A program made the position numbers and the translations under genes. Below the pieces are notes generated by a model. That model had not been told where the DNA came from. It searched no databases and saw nothing but the letters and a program-made list of their open reading frames with translations. From the NCBI RefSeq assembly GCF_963422335.1, contig NZ_OY729424.1, positions 2,728,001 to 2,792,000 on the forward strand: DNA of 64,000 nucleotides. The letters run 5' to 3'. This DNA comes from an uncultured Roseateles sp. (GTDB taxonomy: Bacteria; Pseudomonadota; Gammaproteobacteria; Burkholderiales; Burkholderiaceae_C). Below, piece by piece: positions 45,902 to 54,070 of this stretch (its first letter is position 1; the number at the start of each line of letters is the position of its first letter).

Positions 45902-45907
45902 TACAAT
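45902..45907 (+). promoter_or_regulatory. TACAAT, possible -10 box for a leaderless ubiJ transcript
   Basis: TACAAT lies eight bases before the ATG at 45915. If it is a -10 element, transcription would begin at about the start codon. No good -35 element was seen, so this is tentative. Confidence 0.3.
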
Positions 45908-45914
45908 CCCCGCC

Positions 45915-46466
45915 ATGCTTCAACAAATGACTTCGCAATGGATATCGCTGCTGGCGCCGGCGGCCCAGGATCGCCTGACCCTGCTGCTCAACCACGTGCT
46001 CGGCCGCGAGCCGATCGCCATGGCGCGGCTCAAACCGCACCAGGGCGCCTCGGTGCTGGTCGAGCTCAAGGGCTGGCCGGCGCTGCTGCCAGCGCCGCCT
46101 GCGCTGGCGCTGCAGATCACCCCGGCCGGCCTGCTGGAGCGCCTTGACGCGGTGCCCGCCGAGCCCTCGCTGCGCGTGCAACTGGACGCATCCAACCCGG
46201 CTGCGATGGCGCTGGGCGCACTGACCGGCGTGCAGCCCAAGGTCGAGATCCAGGGCGACGCCGCCCTGGCCACCGACATGAACTGGCTGATGCAGAACCT
46301 GCGCTGGGACATCGAAGACGACCTGGCCAAGGTGCTGGGCCCGGCGCCTGCCCATGAGTTGGGGCGCTGGGGCCGGGCGATCGCGGCGGCGGGTGCCAAG
46401 CTGGCGCAGTCGCTGGCGGCGATCAATCCCTTGGGCTCGAATGGCCGTGGCGGCGCCTCCCGATGA
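45915..46466 (+). CDS. ubiJ: Ubiquinone biosynthesis accessory protein UbiJ (SCP2 domain)
   Basis: The protein (183 residues from ATG 45915; ATG 45897 and TTG 45891 are alternatives) has an N-terminal SCP2-type lipid-binding domain (LNHVLGREPIAMARL, then LQITPAGLLE and GDAALATDMNWLMQNL) and an amphipathic C-terminal part, as in UbiJ. UbiJ helps the soluble ubiquinone-making complex bind its lipid substrate. It overlaps ubiB by four bases. Normally it follows ubiE closely; here it lies 43 kb away. Confidence 0.85.
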   Translation: MLQQMTSQWISLLAPAAQDRLTLLLNHVLGREPIAMARLKPHQGASVLVELKGWPALLPAPPALALQITPAGLLERLDAVPAEPSLRVQLDASNPAAMALGALTGVQPKVEIQGDAALATDMNWLMQNLRWDIEDDLAKVLGPAPAHELGRWGRAIAAAGAKLAQSLAAINPLGSNGRGGASR

Positions 46467-48016
46467 TGAGGTATCTCGCCCGGCTGCTGCTGATCATCGT
46501 CACGGTTTTTCGCTTCGGGCTGGACAACCTGGCCCTGGGCTCGCTGAGTGGCCAGCGCTACCGCTGGCTGCGCCGCGCCACCCTGGTGGGCCGCCGCTGG
46601 GACCAGCCTCGCGGCGTGCGCATGCGTCTGGCGCTGGAGCGACTGGGGCCTATCTTCGTCAAGTTCGGTCAGGTGCTGTCGACCCGGCGTGACCTGCTCC
46701 CGGCCGACATCGCCGATGAGCTGGCCAAGCTGCAGGACAGCGTGCCGCCGTTCCCTGCTGCCCAGGCCCGGGTGCTGGTGGAGCGGGCGCTGGGCCGGCG
46801 GATCGAGGAAATCTTTGCCAGCTTCGAGGCCGAGCCGGTGGCCAGCGCCTCGATCGCTCAGGTGCACTTCGCCACGCTGATGGATGGCCGCGAGGTGGCG
46901 GTGAAGGTGCTGCGCCCAGGCATGCTGGACATCATCGAGGACGACCTGGCCCTGCTGCGCACCATTGCCGGCTGGGTTGAGCGGTTGAGCGCCGATGGCC
47001 GGCGCTTGAAGCCGCGCGAGGTGGTGGCCGAGTTCAACACCTATCTGCACGACGAGCTGGACCTGGTGCGCGAAGCCGCCAACGCCGCCCAGCTGCGCCG
47101 CAATATGGAGGGGCTGGACCTGGTGCTGGTGCCCGAGATGGTGTGGGAGTACTGCAAGACCGAGGTCATCGTGATGGAACGCATGAAGGGCGTGCCCATC
47201 AGCCAGGCCCAGCGCCTGCGCGAGGCCGGGGTCGACATACCCAAACTCGCCCGCGATGGCGTCACCATCTTCTTCACCCAGGTGTTCCGAGACGGTTTCT
47301 TCCACGCCGACATGCACCCGGGCAATATCCAGGTCAGCCTGGAGCCAGCCACCTTCGGCCGCTATATCGCGCTGGACTTCGGCATCATCGGCACCCTGTC
47401 CGAGAACGACAAGGAGTACCTGGCGCAGAACTTCATCGCCTTCTTCCAGCGCGACTACAAGCGCGTGGCCGAGTTGCACGTGGAGTCGGGCTGGGTGCCG
47501 CCGAACACCCGTGTCGATGAGCTTGAGGGGGCGGTGCGTGCTGTCTGCGAGCCGCATTTCGACCGGCCGTTGAAGGACATTTCGCTGGGCCAGGTGCTGA
47601 TGCGCCTGTTCCAGACCTCGCGCCGCTTCAATGTCGAGATCCAGCCTCAGCTGGTACTGCTGCAAAAAACCCTGCTCAACGTCGAAGGCCTCGGCCGCCA
47701 GCTCGACCCCGAGCTGGACCTCTGGGCCACCGCCAAGCCTTTTCTCGAGCGCTGGATGAATGAGCAGGTCGGCTGGCGCGGCCTGGCCGAGCGACTGAAA
47801 AAGGAAGCCCCGCGCTACGCCCAGATGCTGCCCGAGCTGCCGCGGCTGCTGCATGACGCGTTGAAGTCTCAGTCGTCCCGTGCCGAGCAGCAGGCACTGA
47901 TCGCCTTGCTGGCCGAGCAGCGCCGCACCAACCGCCTGCTGCAGGGCGTGATCTGGGCCGGTGGCGGCTTTGTGCTGGGGCTGCTGGTGGCGCAACTGAC
48001 ACTGCGCTTTTCGTAG
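46463..48016 (+). CDS. ubiB: UbiB, ABC1/ADCK-like ubiquinone biosynthesis protein
   Basis: This 517-residue protein kinase-like ATPase is required for ubiquinone synthesis. It shows KFGQVLSTRRDLLPADIADELAKLQD (the KxGQ motif at about residues 63-66), the Ala-rich loop ASIAQVHFA, catalytic-loop and metal motifs DMHPGNI (about residues 287-293) and LDFGIIG, and two C-terminal membrane helices (GGGFVLGLLVAQL). The stop codon TAG (48014-48016) is part of the extragenic repeat at 48013. Confidence 0.97.
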   Translation: MMRYLARLLLIIVTVFRFGLDNLALGSLSGQRYRWLRRATLVGRRWDQPRGVRMRLALERLGPIFVKFGQVLSTRRDLLPADIADELAKLQDSVPPFPAAQARVLVERALGRRIEEIFASFEAEPVASASIAQVHFATLMDGREVAVKVLRPGMLDIIEDDLALLRTIAGWVERLSADGRRLKPREVVAEFNTYLHDELDLVREAANAAQLRRNMEGLDLVLVPEMVWEYCKTEVIVMERMKGVPISQAQRLREAGVDIPKLARDGVTIFFTQVFRDGFFHADMHPGNIQVSLEPATFGRYIALDFGIIGTLSENDKEYLAQNFIAFFQRDYKRVAELHVESGWVPPNTRVDELEGAVRAVCEPHFDRPLKDISLGQVLMRLFQTSRRFNVEIQPQLVLLQKTLLNVEGLGRQLDPELDLWATAKPFLERWMNEQVGWRGLAERLKKEAPRYAQMLPELPRLLHDALKSQSSRAEQQALIALLAEQRRTNRLLQGVIWAGGGFVLGLLVAQLTLRFS

Positions 48017-48034
48017 TCCGGGTGTAAGCCGGGG
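48013..48034. repeat. GTAGTCCGGG...GCCGGGG repeat, copy 7, containing the ubiB stop codon
   Basis: GTAGTCCGGGTGTAAGCCGGGG aligns with the GTAGCCCG repeat at 41947. Its TAG is the ubiB stop codon, as for galE and copy 6. Confidence 0.55.
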
Positions 48035-48051
48035 CGCAATCGTCGTGAATC

Positions 48052-48102
48052 GCGCCACTTGGTCTGGCGCATTCGGCACTTGCGCGCCAATTGATGTGGC
48101 GC
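48052..48102. promoter_or_regulatory. Two tandem operators GCGCCA-N7-TGGCGC upstream of the Fic gene
   Basis: Two perfect inverted repeats with seven-base centres lie at 48052-48070 and 48084-48102, 32 bases apart (about three helical turns). A fifth TGGCGC half-site lies at 48108-48113, and CTGGCGCATTCG is repeated at 48064-48075 and 48107-48118. They sit 34-84 bases upstream of the ATG of a gene with an N-terminal winged helix, so self-regulation is the simplest reading. Confidence 0.65.
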
Positions 48103-48135
48103 GATACTGGCGCATTCGCACGGTTGGAGGTGCAT

Positions 48136-49572
48136 ATGCTGCGAGTGACGCCGCAACAAGAGTTGGATGCCCTGGTTGAACTGATCGCGGCATACCCGGC
48201 TGGCTTGGCTATCGACGCCATCTCGCGCGCGCTTGAACAGAGACTGGCACGGCGCACCCTGCAACGCCGACTGGCGCAACTTGTGGCGCAAAAGCGCCTG
48301 CTCCTGCGAGGTGAGGGTAGGTCGGCGCACTACCTGCATCCGTCCGCCGGGGTATCCGGGCAACTTCTTGCGAGAGAACAAGCCACGGATGCCTTTCAGG
48401 TGGTCTCCGAGCCCTACGATCCGGTTTCGCCGGAAGGTGCGGAGATCAGAGCCTACGTCAGGCAGCCGCACCAGCGGCGCCGGCCTGTGGGTTATCAGGT
48501 GACGTTTCTTGAGCAGTACCAACCCAACCAGAGCGCCTATCTCCCCCAGGGCCTGCGCGACCAGTTGCACGCCCTGGGCCGATCGCCAGCGGACCACTCT
48601 CCGGCCGGCACCTTTGCCCGGGACATCCTGAACCGACTGCTGATCGATCTGTCCTGGGCATCGTCCCATCTAGAGGGCAACACCTACAGTCGCTTGGATA
48701 CGGCGCGATTGATCGAGGGGGGGCAGGCCGCAGACGGCAAGAATGCGTTGGAAACCCAGATGATCCTCAATCACAAGGAGGCGATCGAATACCTGGTGCG
48801 CGATCCGGAGCACGCAAGCCTGAATCCGGGCACAGTCATCGCCTTGCATGCCTTTTTGTCCGATGGCTTGATGGCTGACGCCTCGGCTGTGGGGCGTATC
48901 CGAAGCCGCGCCGTCGAGATTGGCGGCAGCGTGTATCGGCCCATGGCCCTGCCGCAGCGGCTGGAGGAGCTATTCGGCATCGTCGTGCAGATGGCCGCGG
49001 ATATCCAAGACCCATTCGAGCAGGCCTTCTTTCTGATGGTGCACCTGCCGTATCTGCAGCCTTTCGAGGATGTGAACAAGCGGGTGTCGCGGCTGGCGGC
49101 CAATATTCCGTTCATCCGCCACAACCTGTGTCCCCTGTCATTCATTGATGTGCCTCAGCAGGCCTATGTGGACGCCATGATCGGCGTCTATGAATTGAAT
49201 CGCGTCGAGTTGCTGCGGGACGTTTTCGTGTGGGCCTATGAGCGCTCCTGCCAGCAATACGTTGCGGTCAAGCAGAACCTGGCTCAGCCTGATCTCTTTC
49301 GCCTTCGCTATCGCAAGGCTTTGAGCGAGGTCGTTGCCGCCATCGTGCGTGGGGGCAAAGAAGGGACTGCTGCTGTCGTGCGTGCTTACGCCCCAGATGC
49401 AGTTGTCGCCGAGGACCTGGACCGCTTCATCGAAACCGTACTTGACGAGTTCAAGGCCTTGCACCCAGGCAATGCCGTGCGTTTCGGCATCAGGCCCTTG
49501 GAGCTCGCGGCCTGGCGGGAGGCTCAGCTGCGGCTCCGCTCCGGGCCGCAAATACCGATTCATCCTAGATAA
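48136..49572 (+). CDS. Winged-helix Fic family protein lacking the catalytic histidine
   Basis: From ATG 48136 (GGAGG five bases upstream) this gives 478 residues. Residues 5-68 look like a winged helix-turn-helix. The Fic domain follows: the inhibitory helix S-S-H-L-E-G (residues 176-181, Glu180) and the active-site loop Q-P-F-E-D-V-N-K-R-V-S-R (308-319). In AMP-transferring Fic enzymes the first residue is His; here it is Gln308, so ordinary adenylylation is doubtful, while phosphate-binding residues are largely kept. A role as a transcription regulator is inferred from the winged helix and the operators upstream. It is inserted between ubiB and a symporter gene. Confidence 0.82.
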   Translation: MLRVTPQQELDALVELIAAYPAGLAIDAISRALEQRLARRTLQRRLAQLVAQKRLLLRGEGRSAHYLHPSAGVSGQLLAREQATDAFQVVSEPYDPVSPEGAEIRAYVRQPHQRRRPVGYQVTFLEQYQPNQSAYLPQGLRDQLHALGRSPADHSPAGTFARDILNRLLIDLSWASSHLEGNTYSRLDTARLIEGGQAADGKNALETQMILNHKEAIEYLVRDPEHASLNPGTVIALHAFLSDGLMADASAVGRIRSRAVEIGGSVYRPMALPQRLEELFGIVVQMAADIQDPFEQAFFLMVHLPYLQPFEDVNKRVSRLAANIPFIRHNLCPLSFIDVPQQAYVDAMIGVYELNRVELLRDVFVWAYERSCQQYVAVKQNLAQPDLFRLRYRKALSEVVAAIVRGGKEGTAAVVRAYAPDAVVAEDLDRFIETVLDEFKALHPGNAVRFGIRPLELAAWREAQLRLRSGPQIPIHPR

Positions 49573-49616
49573 TCCGCTCCGACTCAAATCCGCCAAACTC
49601 GCACAAGGCCCTTGCC

Positions 49617-51065
49617 ATGCTCTTGACCCTGGTCTTCGTCTACCTGTTCTTCACTATCGCCATCGGCCTGTGGGCGGCCAAGCGCGTGAAAAATACGGCC
49701 GACTTCGCCATCGCCGGGCGCAATCTGCCGCTGGTGATGATCATCACCACTACCTTCGCCACCTGGTTCGGCGCCGAGACGGTGATGGGTATTCCGGCCA
49801 AGTTCATCAACTCGGGGCTCAACGGCGTGATCGAAGACCCGTTCGGCGCGGGCACCTGCCTGATCCTGGTCGGCCTGTTTTTCGCCTCCAAGCTCTACAA
49901 GATGAGCCTGCTGACCATCAGCGACTACTACCGCGAGCGCTATGGCCGCGTGGTCGAGGTGGTGTGCTCGCTGATCATCATCCTCAGCTATCTGGGCTGG
50001 GTGGCGGCGCAGGTGGCGGCGCTGGGTCTGGTGTTCAACCTGTTGTCGGCCGGGGCCATCAGCGTGCCCCTGGGCATGATCATCGGCACCGTGTCCATCC
50101 TGGCCTACACCTTGTTCGGCGGCATGTGGTCGGTGGCGGTGACCGATTTCATCCAGATGATCATCCTGGTCTCGGGTTTGCTGATACTGGCCGTGTTCGC
50201 CGGCAATATGGCCGGCGGCGCCGACAAGGTGATTGCCCTGGCCAGCAGCAAGGAGCTGTTCCGCTTCTTCCCGGAGCCCAACTTCAAGGACATTATTTTC
50301 TTCGCCGCCGCGGCCATCACGATGATGCTGGGCTCGATCCCGCAGCAGGACGTGTTCCAGCGTGTGATGTCGGCCAAGAATGTGCAGGCCGCCACCAAGG
50401 GCCCGGTGATTGGTGGCATCTGCTACATCCTGTTCGCCTTCGTGCCGATGTTCCTGATCGCCAGCACGCTGATCATCATGCCGGAGCAGACGGCGGCACT
50501 GCTCAAGGACGATCCGCAAAAGGTGCTGCCCACGCTGGTGATGGAGCGCATGCCCTTTGCCATGCAGGTGATCTTCTTCGGGGCGCTGCTGTCGGCGCTG
50601 AAGTCCACCGCCTCGGCCACCATGCTGGCGCCCTCGGTCACCTTCGTCGAGAACATCTGGCGCCAGTTCCGCCCGCGCATCAGCGACAGGCAGGAGCTGC
50701 GCACGATGCGCATCGCCGTGCTGGTGTTCAGCTGCCTGGTCTGCGGCTACGCGATCGCGCTGCAGGGCACCTCGATCTATGACATGGTGTCGGGTGCCTA
50801 TCAGGTGACCCTGGTCGGCGCGTTCGTGCCGCTGGTGTTCGGCCTGTACTGGTCGCGCGCCACCACCCAGGGCGCCATCTTCTCCATTGTCCTGGGCATC
50901 GTTTCCTGGCTGATCTTCATCGTCACCCCGGCCGGGGCGGAGTTTCCGGCCCAGTTGGTGGGCGTGCTGATGGCGGTGTTGGGCATGCTGGTCGGTTCGC
51001 TGGGCCCGCAGGCCGTGAAAAACCACCAGGGCTCGCATCACAAGCTGCAAGGCGTGACGCATTGA
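49617..51065 (+). CDS. Sodium:solute symporter family protein
   Basis: This 482-residue membrane protein has about thirteen hydrophobic segments in the SSS pattern, with AGRNLPLVMIITTTFATWFGAETVMG (first part of the conserved Na-binding region, about residues 33-58), SDYYRERYGR and a later GSIPQQDVFQR block. The substrate cannot be predicted from the sequence; members carry organic acids, amino acids or sugars. It lies 44 bases after the Fic gene and has no obvious link to its neighbours. Confidence 0.88.
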   Translation: MLLTLVFVYLFFTIAIGLWAAKRVKNTADFAIAGRNLPLVMIITTTFATWFGAETVMGIPAKFINSGLNGVIEDPFGAGTCLILVGLFFASKLYKMSLLTISDYYRERYGRVVEVVCSLIIILSYLGWVAAQVAALGLVFNLLSAGAISVPLGMIIGTVSILAYTLFGGMWSVAVTDFIQMIILVSGLLILAVFAGNMAGGADKVIALASSKELFRFFPEPNFKDIIFFAAAAITMMLGSIPQQDVFQRVMSAKNVQAATKGPVIGGICYILFAFVPMFLIASTLIIMPEQTAALLKDDPQKVLPTLVMERMPFAMQVIFFGALLSALKSTASATMLAPSVTFVENIWRQFRPRISDRQELRTMRIAVLVFSCLVCGYAIALQGTSIYDMVSGAYQVTLVGAFVPLVFGLYWSRATTQGAIFSIVLGIVSWLIFIVTPAGAEFPAQLVGVLMAVLGMLVGSLGPQAVKNHQGSHHKLQGVTH

Positions 51066-51154
51066 TCTCACGTGGCGCCGGATCCGTCAGGGCTACGAAA
51101 ATCCTCCCGGGCGCCGCCCGCTATAATTTCGTGTTTTAAATCAAGGGTTTAGAC

Positions 51155-51439
51155 ATGCCGATCTATGCCTACCGTTGCGCGGCCTGCGGCCACGCCAAAG
51201 ACGTGTTGCAAAAGATCTCTGATCCGCAGCTCACCACCTGCCCGGCCTGTGGGGCCGAGTCGTTCCAGAAACAGGTCACCGCCGCCGGCTTCCAGCTCAA
51301 GGGCTCGGGCTGGTATGCGACCGACTTCAAGGGCGGCGCCACGGCAGCCGCCGCTCCTGCGACCGAGGCCAAACCTGCTGCCGACAGCAGCGCCGCGCCT
51401 GCCGCTCCGCCGCCGCCTGCACCCGCTTCCAGCGTCTGA
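51155..51439 (+). CDS. FmdB-type zinc-ribbon protein
   Basis: This 94-residue protein begins MPIYAYRCAACGHAKDVLQ and has a second pair C-P-A-C-G, giving a C-x2-C...C-x2-C zinc ribbon in the first 35 residues, then a conserved SGWYATDF and an Ala/Pro-rich tail. Family function is unsettled (named after FmdB, a proposed regulator). It is regularly found just before a DUF502 gene and aspS in betaproteobacteria, as here. AAGG lies eight bases before the ATG. Confidence 0.9.
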   Translation: MPIYAYRCAACGHAKDVLQKISDPQLTTCPACGAESFQKQVTAAGFQLKGSGWYATDFKGGATAAAAPATEAKPAADSSAAPAAPPPPAPASSV

Positions 51440-51475
51440 GCCGGTTGCCGCCATCAGCGCTCCCCAAGGATCTTC

Positions 51476-52129
51476 GTGAAGAAATACATCATCACCGGCC
51501 TGCTCGTCTGGCTGCCCCTGGCCATCACCATCTGGGTGCTGCTGTGGGTGCTGGGCCTGATCGACGGTGTGTTCGCCTGGCTGCTGACGGCCACGCAGAC
51601 CCTGCTGCCGGCCTCCCTGCACGCCAATATCGAGAACCTGCGCTCGGTTCCTGGGCTGGGCGTGCTGGTGCTGGTCAGCGCCTTGCTGCTGACGGGCATG
51701 TTCGTGGCCAATATCTTCGGCCAGTGGTGGTTCCGCCAGCAGGACCGTATCCTGTCGAACACGCCCATCGTCAAGTCGATCTACAGCTCGGTCAAGCAGG
51801 TCTCGGACACGCTGTTCTCCAGCAGCGGCAACGCCTTTCGCGAGGCGGTGCTGGTGCAGTACCCGCGTCATGGCTCCTGGACGATTGCCTTCGTCACCGG
51901 CAAGCCCAGCGGCGAGGTGGCCCAGCATCTGCAGACCGAGCATGTCAGCCTGTACGTGCCGACCACGCCGAATCCGACCTCGGGCTTCTTCCTGATGGTG
52001 GCGCGCGACGAGGTCATTCCGCTGCGCATGAGCGTCGATGCGGCGCTCAAGCACATCATCTCGATGGGCGTGGTCGCACCGGTCGAGGAGCAACTGGCCA
52101 TCGACGCCGGCCGAAATCAGCCGGGTTGA
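51476..52129 (+). CDS. DUF502 family membrane protein
   Basis: This 217-residue protein starts at GTG 51476 and has two N-terminal membrane helices (about residues 4-37 and 62-84), then the DUF502 core (TPIVKSIYSSVKQV, FREAVLVQYPRHGSWTIAFVTG, VPTTPNPTSGF). Function is not established. It forms a conserved pair with the FmdB-type gene 36 bases upstream and precedes aspS. Confidence 0.9.
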   Translation: MKKYIITGLLVWLPLAITIWVLLWVLGLIDGVFAWLLTATQTLLPASLHANIENLRSVPGLGVLVLVSALLLTGMFVANIFGQWWFRQQDRILSNTPIVKSIYSSVKQVSDTLFSSSGNAFREAVLVQYPRHGSWTIAFVTGKPSGEVAQHLQTEHVSLYVPTTPNPTSGFFLMVARDEVIPLRMSVDAALKHIISMGVVAPVEEQLAIDAGRNQPG

Positions 52130-52257
52130 GCGCCCCGGCAAGTGCTCAACCCTGAAGGCTGATGCTCAGCCCGCCAGCGCCCCAGATTCACCTTTTTGAT
52201 TGCAGCGCCCGAGGCCCATGCCCGGCGCTGCCCACGAACCGATTACGGAGAAGTTTG

Positions 52258-54051
52258 ATGAGAACCACTTATGCAGGCCTGGTCAGCGAGAAGCTGATGG
52301 ACCAAACCGTGACCCTGATGGGTTGGGCCCACCGCCGCCGCGACCATGGCGGCGTGATCTTCATTGACCTGCGCGACCGCGAAGGCATGGTCCAGGTCGT
52401 CTGCGACCCCGACCGCGCCGACATGTTCAAGGTGGCGGAAGACGTGCGCAACGAGTTCTGCCTGAAGATCATCGGCAAGGTGCGTGCGCGCCCGGCCGGC
52501 ACGGAGAACGCCAACCTGACCAGCGGCAAGGTCGAGGTGCTGTGCCATGAGCTGGAAGTACTGAACGCCAGCGTCACGCCGCCGTTCCCGCTGGACGACG
52601 AGAACCTGTCGGAAACCACCCGCCTGACGCACCGCGTGCTGGATCTGCGTCGCCCCTACATGCAGCGCAACATGATGCTGCGCTACCGTGTGGCCATGGA
52701 GGTGCGCAAGTTCCTCGACGCCAATGGCTTCATCGACATCGAAACGCCGATGCTGACCAAGAGCACGCCCGAGGGCGCGCGCGACTACCTCGTGCCTTCG
52801 CGCGTGCATGACGGCATGTTCTTCGCGCTGCCGCAGTCGCCCCAGCTGTTCAAGCAGCTGTTGATGATTGCTGGCTTCGACCGCTACTACCAGATCACCA
52901 AGTGCTTCCGGGACGAAGACCTGCGCGCCGACCGCCAGCCCGAGTTCACGCAGATCGACATCGAGACCTCCTTCCTGACCGAGGAAGAGATCCGCACCAT
53001 GTTCGAGGGCATGATCCGCTCGACCTTCGAGCATGCGATCGGCGTCAAGCTGCCGGCCTTCCCGACCATGCTGTATGCCGACGCGATGCGTCTGTACGGC
53101 TCGGACAAGCCCGACCTGCGCGTCAAGCTCGAGTTCACCGAGCTGACCGACGTGATGGGCGATGTGGACTTCAAGGTCTTCTCGACGCCGGCGACGAGCA
53201 AGGACGGCCGCGTGGTCGCGCTGCGCATCCCCGGCGGCGGCGAGATGAGCCGTGGCGAGATCGACGGCTACACCGAGTTCGTCAAGATCTACGGCGCCAA
53301 GGGCCTGGCCTGGATCAAGGTCAACGACCTGGCCAAGGGCCGCGAAGGTCTGCAGTCGCCTATCGTCAAGAACCTGCATGACGGGGCCATTGCCGAGATC
53401 CTGAAGCGCACTGGTGCGCAGACCGGCGACCTGATCTTCTTCGGTGCCGACAAGGCCAAGGTCGTCAACGACGCCATCGGCGCGTTGCGCGTCAAGGTCG
53501 GCCACAGCGAGTTCGGCAAGGCCCGCGGCCTGGCCCAGGGCGAGTGGGAACCTCTGTGGGTGACCGACTTCCCGATGTTCGAGTACGACGAGGACGGCGA
53601 CCGCTGGAACGCGGTTCACCACCCGTTCACGGCGCCCAAGGACGGCCACGAAGACTGGCTCGAAACCGACCCGGGTCGCTGCATCTCCAAGGCCTACGAC
53701 GTGGTGCTGAACGGCATCGAGCTGGGCGGCGGTTCGGTGCGTATCCACCGCGAAGAGGTGCAGAGCAAGGTGTTCCGTGCGCTGAAGATCGACGCCGAAG
53801 AAGCGCAACTGAAGTTCGGCTTCCTGCTCGACGCGCTGCAGTACGGTGCGCCTCCCCATGGCGGCATCGCCATCGGCCTGGATCGCTTCGTGATGCTGAT
53901 GACCGGTGCCGAATCGCTGCGCGACGTGATCGCTTTCCCGAAGACCCAGCGCGCCCAGTGCCTGCTGACCGGCGCACCGAGCAATGTGGATGAGAAGCAG
54001 CTGCGCGAGCTGCACATCCGCCTGCGCAACACTGGCGTCACGGCAGCCTGA
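52258..54051 (+). CDS. aspS: Aspartyl-tRNA synthetase
   Basis: AspRS charges tRNA-Asp with aspartate. From ATG 52258 (GGAG eight bases upstream) the protein has 597 residues, the usual bacterial size. It shows the OB-fold anticodon domain (VTLMGWAHRRRDHGGVIFIDLRD split over residues 18-40), the class II motif 2 (FRDEDLRADRQPEFTQID, about residues 218-235), the bacterial GAD insertion, and motif 3 (GIAIGLDRFVMLMTG). Whether it also charges tRNA-Asn was not assessed. The open frame runs 32 codons upstream without family similarity. Confidence 0.98.
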   Translation: MRTTYAGLVSEKLMDQTVTLMGWAHRRRDHGGVIFIDLRDREGMVQVVCDPDRADMFKVAEDVRNEFCLKIIGKVRARPAGTENANLTSGKVEVLCHELEVLNASVTPPFPLDDENLSETTRLTHRVLDLRRPYMQRNMMLRYRVAMEVRKFLDANGFIDIETPMLTKSTPEGARDYLVPSRVHDGMFFALPQSPQLFKQLLMIAGFDRYYQITKCFRDEDLRADRQPEFTQIDIETSFLTEEEIRTMFEGMIRSTFEHAIGVKLPAFPTMLYADAMRLYGSDKPDLRVKLEFTELTDVMGDVDFKVFSTPATSKDGRVVALRIPGGGEMSRGEIDGYTEFVKIYGAKGLAWIKVNDLAKGREGLQSPIVKNLHDGAIAEILKRTGAQTGDLIFFGADKAKVVNDAIGALRVKVGHSEFGKARGLAQGEWEPLWVTDFPMFEYDEDGDRWNAVHHPFTAPKDGHEDWLETDPGRCISKAYDVVLNGIELGGGSVRIHREEVQSKVFRALKIDAEEAQLKFGFLLDALQYGAPPHGGIAIGLDRFVMLMTGAESLRDVIAFPKTQRAQCLLTGAPSNVDEKQLRELHIRLRNTGVTAA

Positions 54052-54070
54052 TCTCGCTGGCTTGATCAGC

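Noticed and set aside
45920..48193. Minus-strand open frame of 757 codons opposite ubiJ and ubiB
   Set aside because: No protein features, and ubiJ and ubiB on the plus strand show family motifs over their length.
49584..51071. Long minus-strand open frame (495 codons) opposite the symporter gene
   Set aside because: It is a shadow of the GC-rich symporter gene; the translation is His/Gln/Arg-rich low complexity with no domain, while the plus strand gives a clear SSS protein.
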